Shown here: one piece after another, positions 59,817-64,000 of the stretch
How positions within the stretch are numbered: position 1 is the first letter of the stretch
Layout: every line of letters starts with the position of its first letter
Source of the DNA: CAWFZT01 sp963820415
GTDB lineage: Bacteria > Chloroflexota > Anaerolineae > Anaerolineales > Anaerolineaceae
DNA: 64,000 bases
Assembly (NCBI GenBank): GCA_963820415.1
Contig: CAWFZT010000012.1
Coordinates: 186,001 to 250,000 of the forward strand
Direction: 5' to 3'
Program-made: the position numbers and the translations under genes
Notes under the pieces: generated by a model
What the model was told of the DNA's origin: nothing
The model's input: only the letters and a program-made list of their open reading frames with translations
The model's database searches: none

Positions 59817-60606
59817 TGGCGGCTCCTTTACCCAGGTAAGCTTCGATCACTTTGGGATTATCCTGGATCTCTTTGGGAGTGCCGCGGGCGATCACTTCGC
59901 CGAAGTCCATCACGGTGATGTTCTCGCAGATGCCCATTACCACGCGCATCTGGTGTTCGATCAGCAGGATGGTCAGGTTGAAACGGTCGCGGATGAAATG
60001 GATCATCTCCATCAGGTTCATGATCTCGCGCGGGTTCATCCCGGCTGCTGGTTCGTCCAACAGCAGCAGGCGTGGATTGCAGGCCAGGGCACGCGCAATC
60101 TCAACCCGGCGCTGCTCGCCATAAGGCAGGTTTTTGGCCAGCTCATTCTGCAGGTGTTCCAGGCGCATAATGGATAGAAGATCCTGGGCCTGTTCAGTCA
60201 ACTGGTCCTCAGCGATTGTGAATTGGCGGTTGCGGACCATACTGTCGACCAGGCTATACCCGGCGTGGGCGTGGTAGGCGATGCGCACGTTGTCCAGAAC
60301 GGACAATTCACTAAACAAGCGGATATTCTGGAAAGTGCGGCCGATGCCCATTCGAGTGATTTCGAAGGGTTCGCTGCCAGCCAGGTCTTCACCTTCGAAA
60401 ACGATCTTTCCGCCGGTTGGCTTATACAGTCCGGTGACCATATTGAAAACGGTGGTTTTTCCGGCGCCATTAGGCCCGATCAGGCCAACCAGATCGGAAC
60501 TCTTCAATGCAAGGTCAAAAGATTTAACTGCGCAAAGGCCGCCAAAGAATTTGGTGAGCGCCTGGATCTGCAGGATATTGTTATTGGCGAGGGTATTTTC
60601 AGTCAT
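59806..60606 (-). CDS. livG: Branched-chain amino-acid ABC transporter ATP-binding protein LivG
   Basis: A 266-residue ATPase with Walker A GPNGAGKTT, a LivG-type variant signature (LPYGEQRRVEIAR) and Walker B LLLDEPAAG. The C-terminal BCA_ABC_TP motif (VIEAYLGKG) is characteristic. It starts 7 bp after livM and overlaps livF. Confidence 0.92.
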   Translation of the reverse strand: MTENTLANNNILQIQALTKFFGGLCAVKSFDLALKSSDLVGLIGPNGAGKTTVFNMVTGLYKPTGGKIVFEGEDLAGSEPFEITRMGIGRTFQNIRLFSELSVLDNVRIAYHAHAGYSLVDSMVRNRQFTIAEDQLTEQAQDLLSIMRLEHLQNELAKNLPYGEQRRVEIARALACNPRLLLLDEPAAGMNPREIMNLMEMIHFIRDRFNLTILLIEHQMRVVMGICENITVMDFGEVIARGTPKEIQDNPKVIEAYLGKGAANAA

Positions 60607-60613
60607 TCGACAC

Positions 60614-61975
60614 CTATGCGACCGGGACGCTATCGGGTTCTTTGGCAGCTTTCTTGCGCAGCGAAATAATTTTGGCTTTCAAGAAGCCCCATTCGCTTTT
60701 ACCCAGCAATCCCTGCGGGCGTAGAAGCATAAGCAGAAGCAGGGTAACCGGATAGAGCACATAGCGCCAGGTAGGAGCTTCGGTGCCCAGTTGGCCGAGT
60801 AAATTACGCAGGAGACCTTCCAGGAAGAAAGTCCAGCCGAAGGTGGCCGCCAGGGTGCCTGAGATGCTGCCCAGGCCTCCAAACACGATGATGATCAACG
60901 GATTAAAGCCGGTAATGAAGTTGAAGGTATTCGGGCTGAGAAAACCGATGTAATGGGCATAAACTCCCCCGCCAATCCCGGCGAAGAAACTACCGATCAC
61001 GAAAGTGAGCAGTTTGTTGCCGGCAATATCGATCCCCATGGCTTTTGCGGCGGTTTCATCCTCACGCACAGCCATAATGGCTCGCCCGGTGCTGGAATGG
61101 ATCAGGTTGCGCACCAGGACGATTACAATCAGAAGGAAGAAGAAAGCCCAAAACCAGGTGGTTATCTTGGAGATGCCAATCATGCCGCGTCCACCTTTCA
61201 TTTCGGGGAAAGGCAGGATCGTATCCGTGTTGAGCATTAGGGTGGTAACCACGATGGTGAAGCCCAGGGTGGCGATGCCGAAGTAGTCAGAGCCCAGGGT
61301 GAGCACCGGTAGGCCAAACAGGAAGCTGATCTCTGCCGAGAAGACACCCCCCAACCAAACCGCCAGGAAAAAGATGATCTGCTGTAAGGCAGGTGAATTG
61401 AGCGGGCCCGGCGCTTGGTTAGTACCGAGGAGGGGAGCCAAACCCGGGTTGATGGCGTTGGCAAATATTACAGCCAGCACGGCTGCCAGGAGACTGCCGA
61501 GTAGATAAAGCGTGAAAGAAGACATGACCGGGATGCCGCGCGTGCGGCTGATAAACCTGCCAATGCCCCAGATGGCCAGGCCGCCAAGTATCGTACCAAC
61601 CCCGACCACAAAAAGGCCGCGCGAGTCGCCGTTGTACCAGCGGAAAGTGATATCAGCGGCGCAGTAAGCGCCAAGTCCATAAAAACCCCACTGGCCCAGG
61701 CTGAATTGACCATTGAAACCATAGATCAGGTTTAAACCAATGGCGACCATGGCCATGGTGCAGGATTGGAAAAGCAATCCATTATCGAAATCGCTGAAGA
61801 TTTGGAAATCGCCAAACTGCAAGGAGAGGGCCAGTTGGATGATCCCAAAAGCGGCAATAATACCGCCAACTTTGACCCACCAGCTTCTGTGGCCCAGAAC
61901 CCACATCAAGCCGTAGATCCAGGCGATCATCGCCACGATTTTTATAATTGAGCCGAAAAGGAAACCCAGTCCCAT
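60614..61975 (-). CDS. livM: Branched-chain amino-acid ABC transporter permease LivM
   Basis: A 453-residue permease. It is longer than usual because of an N-terminal extension of about 50 residues with two extra hydrophobic segments and a central insertion. The ATPase-docking region (MAVREDETAAKAMGIDIAGNK) is typical. It lies 10 bp after livH. It forms the translocation heterodimer with LivH. Confidence 0.9.
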   Translation of the reverse strand: MGLGFLFGSIIKIVAMIAWIYGLMWVLGHRSWWVKVGGIIAAFGIIQLALSLQFGDFQIFSDFDNGLLFQSCTMAMVAIGLNLIYGFNGQFSLGQWGFYGLGAYCAADITFRWYNGDSRGLFVVGVGTILGGLAIWGIGRFISRTRGIPVMSSFTLYLLGSLLAAVLAVIFANAINPGLAPLLGTNQAPGPLNSPALQQIIFFLAVWLGGVFSAEISFLFGLPVLTLGSDYFGIATLGFTIVVTTLMLNTDTILPFPEMKGGRGMIGISKITTWFWAFFFLLIVIVLVRNLIHSSTGRAIMAVREDETAAKAMGIDIAGNKLLTFVIGSFFAGIGGGVYAHYIGFLSPNTFNFITGFNPLIIIVFGGLGSISGTLAATFGWTFFLEGLLRNLLGQLGTEAPTWRYVLYPVTLLLLMLLRPQGLLGKSEWGFLKAKIISLRKKAAKEPDSVPVA

Positions 61976-61985
61976 GAGCCGCCTC

Positions 61986-63113
61986 CTACGCTTTCTCTTT
62001 TTCTGGCTCGCCGAAGATACCCGTTGGGCGGATCAGCAAAACCAGAATGAGGATGGTGAAAGCTACCGCGTCGCGCATTGGAGTCGAAACCAAGCCAGCG
62101 GTAAGAGCTTCGGCCTGGCCCATGATCAGGGCGCCAATGAAAGCGCCAGGGATACTGCCAATCCCGCCCAAAACGGCTGCCACGAAGGCCTTCAGGCCGG
62201 GGAGAATGCCCATCTGCGTGTTGATTTCACTGTAAGCGATGGCATACAACACACCTCCCAAGCCGGCAAAGGCCGCGCCCACGGCGAAAGTGAAGGAGAT
62301 CACCTGGTCGACGTTGATGCCCATCAGTCGCGCCGTGGGTTTATCGAAGGAGGCCGCCCGCATGGCGATGCCAATCTTGGTGCGCCGTACCAAAAATTGC
62401 AGTAGGACCTGCACCAGGATCGAGGCCGCCACGATCAACAGCAAGATGCTGGAAAACGTAATGCTGTGGCTTGGGGCTTGTTGTCCGGGGACAAGTTGAT
62501 GGACACCATTTAAAATGTACCAGGAGATCACTTTAAAGGGCTGTTGGTAGGGGATGAAACGGGCCGAATAGACAAAATACAAGGCCCCGAAATATTCAAG
62601 GAAGAAGGACACACCGATGGCAGTGATAAGAGCAGCAATACGCGGAGCGTCTCGCAGGGGTTTGTACGCCACGCGTTCGATGGTAACTGCCATAATGGTA
62701 CACACTACCATAGAGACGATGATCACGGACAGCGATCCGATAATCACCACAACAGTAGAGTTCAGAGTGGGGAACAAGAGAGCCGGCCAATTTTGCATGT
62801 TAAACTGAGTTACTACGAAATAACTGGTGTAGGCGCCTACCATAAAAACATCGCCGTGGGCGAAATTGATCAGCTTGACGATACCGTAAACCATGGTGTA
62901 ACCCAGGGCAATCAAGGCATACACGAACCCAAGCTGCAGACCACCGATCACTATCTGAATGAAAAGAACGGGGTCCAGAATAAAATTGCGGACGATAACA
63001 TACAGGGCAGCCAGGATGATCACAATGAGAAGGCCATGCCCCACCCAGGCCAGGCGCGTTTTAACTTTATAGACTATTGGAGTGGCAGGTTGAGAAAGAG
63101 TTTCAGTTGGCAA
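61986..63113 (-). CDS. livH: Branched-chain amino-acid ABC transporter permease LivH
   Basis: A 375-residue permease with about eight to ten helices. The docking loop reads MRAASFDKPTARLMGINVDQ. An N-terminal extension with one helix precedes the usual LivH core (IGGLQLGFVYALIALGYTMVYG). It is separated from the binding-protein gene by 229 bp that contain a hairpin. Confidence 0.9.
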   Translation of the reverse strand: MPTETLSQPATPIVYKVKTRLAWVGHGLLIVIILAALYVIVRNFILDPVLFIQIVIGGLQLGFVYALIALGYTMVYGIVKLINFAHGDVFMVGAYTSYFVVTQFNMQNWPALLFPTLNSTVVVIIGSLSVIIVSMVVCTIMAVTIERVAYKPLRDAPRIAALITAIGVSFFLEYFGALYFVYSARFIPYQQPFKVISWYILNGVHQLVPGQQAPSHSITFSSILLLIVAASILVQVLLQFLVRRTKIGIAMRAASFDKPTARLMGINVDQVISFTFAVGAAFAGLGGVLYAIAYSEINTQMGILPGLKAFVAAVLGGIGSIPGAFIGALIMGQAEALTAGLVSTPMRDAVAFTILILVLLIRPTGIFGEPEKEKA

Positions 63114-63283
63114 CCAGGGCCTCCAGATACAGCCAGCCAGGGGATGCTGGTCAGGAAATAATTAGCCACAACAAATCAGCAAGGTTGCATTATACACCCT
63201 AGATGCTGGCAGATATTTGGGGGGAAAAGGCATGCGCGTCTAAGGTTTTTGCAACGTGCATCTACAGCGCTAACTCATATTTC

Positions 63284-63319
63284 AAAGATAGAGGACGACC
63301 GGAGTCGCCCTCCATCTTT
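63284..63319 (-). promoter_or_regulatory. Hairpin between livK and livH
   Basis: A 16-bp stem (arms 63284-63299 and 63304-63319) that is fully paired on the minus-strand RNA with two G-U pairs and a 4-base loop. No strong T-tract follows, so it is more a processing or stability element than a full terminator. It would keep binding-protein mRNA above permease mRNA. Confidence 0.6.
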
Positions 63320-63342
63320 GCAGTGACGAAAACAGTCGGGCT

Positions 63343-64000
63343 TTAGGGCATAACCTGAGAATTGAACACCACCTTGCCGTCTTTGACCTGAATGATCGTG
63401 ACGGGTTTGATGGGGGTGTGGAAGGCATCGAAGGTGATCGTGCCGGACACAGCCTCGAACTTACCCTTGGCAATCGTGTCTTTCACCTTGATGGGATCAT
63501 CCACGCCGGTTTCCTTGATACCTTCGAGCAGGATGTTGGTGGCGTCATAACCCAGGGCGGCCAGGGCATCTGGTACCTTGGGGTTGCCCTTGTCATCCTT
63601 GTAGGTTTGGCCATACAGCTTGACAAAGGTCTGGACGGCCGGCCGGTTCTCGGTCGGGGAATAATGGTTGGTGAAGTAACCGCCACTCGCAGATACTGCA
63701 TCCAGGTCAGGAGAGTCCCAACCATCCCCGCCGATGAAGGGAGTGGTGATACCTTGCTGCTTGGCCTGCTTGGTGACCAGGTTGATCACATTGTAGTAAT
63801 CGGGCAGGACTACGAGGTCGGGTTTAGTATTGGCGACCTTGGCCAGAATGGTCGAGAAATCGGTATCCTTGGAGGTGTAGGTTTCCTTACCAACGATCGT
63901 GCCGCCATCGGCAGTGAAGTATTTCTCGAAGAAAGTAGCCAGGCCCTTTACATAGTCATTGGCCTGATCATACATGATGAAGGCGGTTTTGGCGTTCAGT
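63343..64000 (-). CDS. Branched-chain amino-acid binding protein LivK/LivJ (partial)
   Basis: The C-terminal 219 codons of a Leu/Ile/Val-binding protein (periplasmic binding protein type I fold). The frame stays open to the window edge. Recognisable segments are KPDLVVLPDYYNVINLVTKQ, GGDGWDSPDL and ALGYDATNILLEGI. The signal peptide and N-lobe lie beyond the window. It is the first liv gene in the transcription direction. Confidence 0.88.
   Translation of the reverse strand, partial: LNAKTAFIMYDQANDYVKGLATFFEKYFTADGGTIVGKETYTSKDTDFSTILAKVANTKPDLVVLPDYYNVINLVTKQAKQQGITTPFIGGDGWDSPDLDAVSASGGYFTNHYSPTENRPAVQTFVKLYGQTYKDDKGNPKVPDALAALGYDATNILLEGIKETGVDDPIKVKDTIAKGKFEAVSGTITFDAFHTPIKPVTIIQVKDGKVVFNSQVMP

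Overview
The window most resembles a chromosomal segment of an anaerobic, plant-polysaccharide-using member of the Chloroflexota, probably class Anaerolineae. This is an inference from gene content: Tat-type sugar-binding lipoproteins, several glycoside hydrolases, and a soluble HdrA/NuoEF-like electron-transfer complex. No marker gene fixes the taxonomy.

Left flank (1-8619). A minus-strand operon encodes NuoE-, NuoF- and HoxU-like subunits, an HdrA-MvhD fusion and an FrhB-type subunit cut by the window edge. Together they look like a cytoplasmic, NAD(H)-linked flavin-based electron bifurcation or confurcation complex. A GAF histidine kinase and an OmpR-type regulator follow, ending at a strong terminator.

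Islands at tRNA-Lys (about 8871-49152). An intact tRNA-Lys(CTT) sits at 49080-49152. Its 3' 46 bp recur exactly at 15023-15068 and 8871-8916. Integrase remnants abut two of the three copies (14715-15008 and 48843-49025). I read this as two tandem integrated elements of about 6.2 and 34 kb. The small one carries a GH78 alpha-L-rhamnosidase, a TIM-barrel isomerase and a GH29 fucosidase. The large one has a sugar half and a defence half. The sugar half holds two GH140-type (apiosidase-like) hydrolases, an ABC importer, an isomerase, an FGGY kinase, a YhfZ-like regulator with a YhfX/DSD1-like PLP enzyme, an SDR, an ApnL-like lactonase candidate, a SorC regulator and E1alpha/E1beta/E2 of a 2-oxoacid or acetoin dehydrogenase. 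It looks like a D-apiose (RG-II or apiogalacturonan) utilisation island.

Defence half (34.8-48.7 kb, one minus-strand operon with tight spacing). The gene order is an XRE-SNF2-DUF3883 helicase, a CD-NTase, an S-4TM pore-forming effector, a DUF1156 methyltransferase, a zinc-ribbon/WD40 protein and a DUF499 ATPase. This is a helicase-methylase-ATPase (HMA-like) anti-phage locus with a two-gene minimal CBASS nested inside and an added WD40 protein. It is the most interesting system in the window.

Right flank (49.2-64 kb). This holds an internally deleted PIG-L deacetylase, an aminotransferase, an MGH1/GH63-like glycosidase, an IS5-like insertion sequence with a readable 5-bp target duplication, an RRM protein, an orphan solute-binding lipoprotein, an MFS exporter, a small membrane protein, an SDR, a GNAT acetyltransferase and the livKHMGF branched-chain amino-acid ABC transporter (livK cut by the window end).

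Ten apparent single-base frameshifts in seven otherwise well-preserved genes, most in short homopolymers, suggest consensus errors in the assembly. Nine of them lie inside the islands, so some real decay cannot be excluded. I saw no CRISPR array, rRNA or origin.
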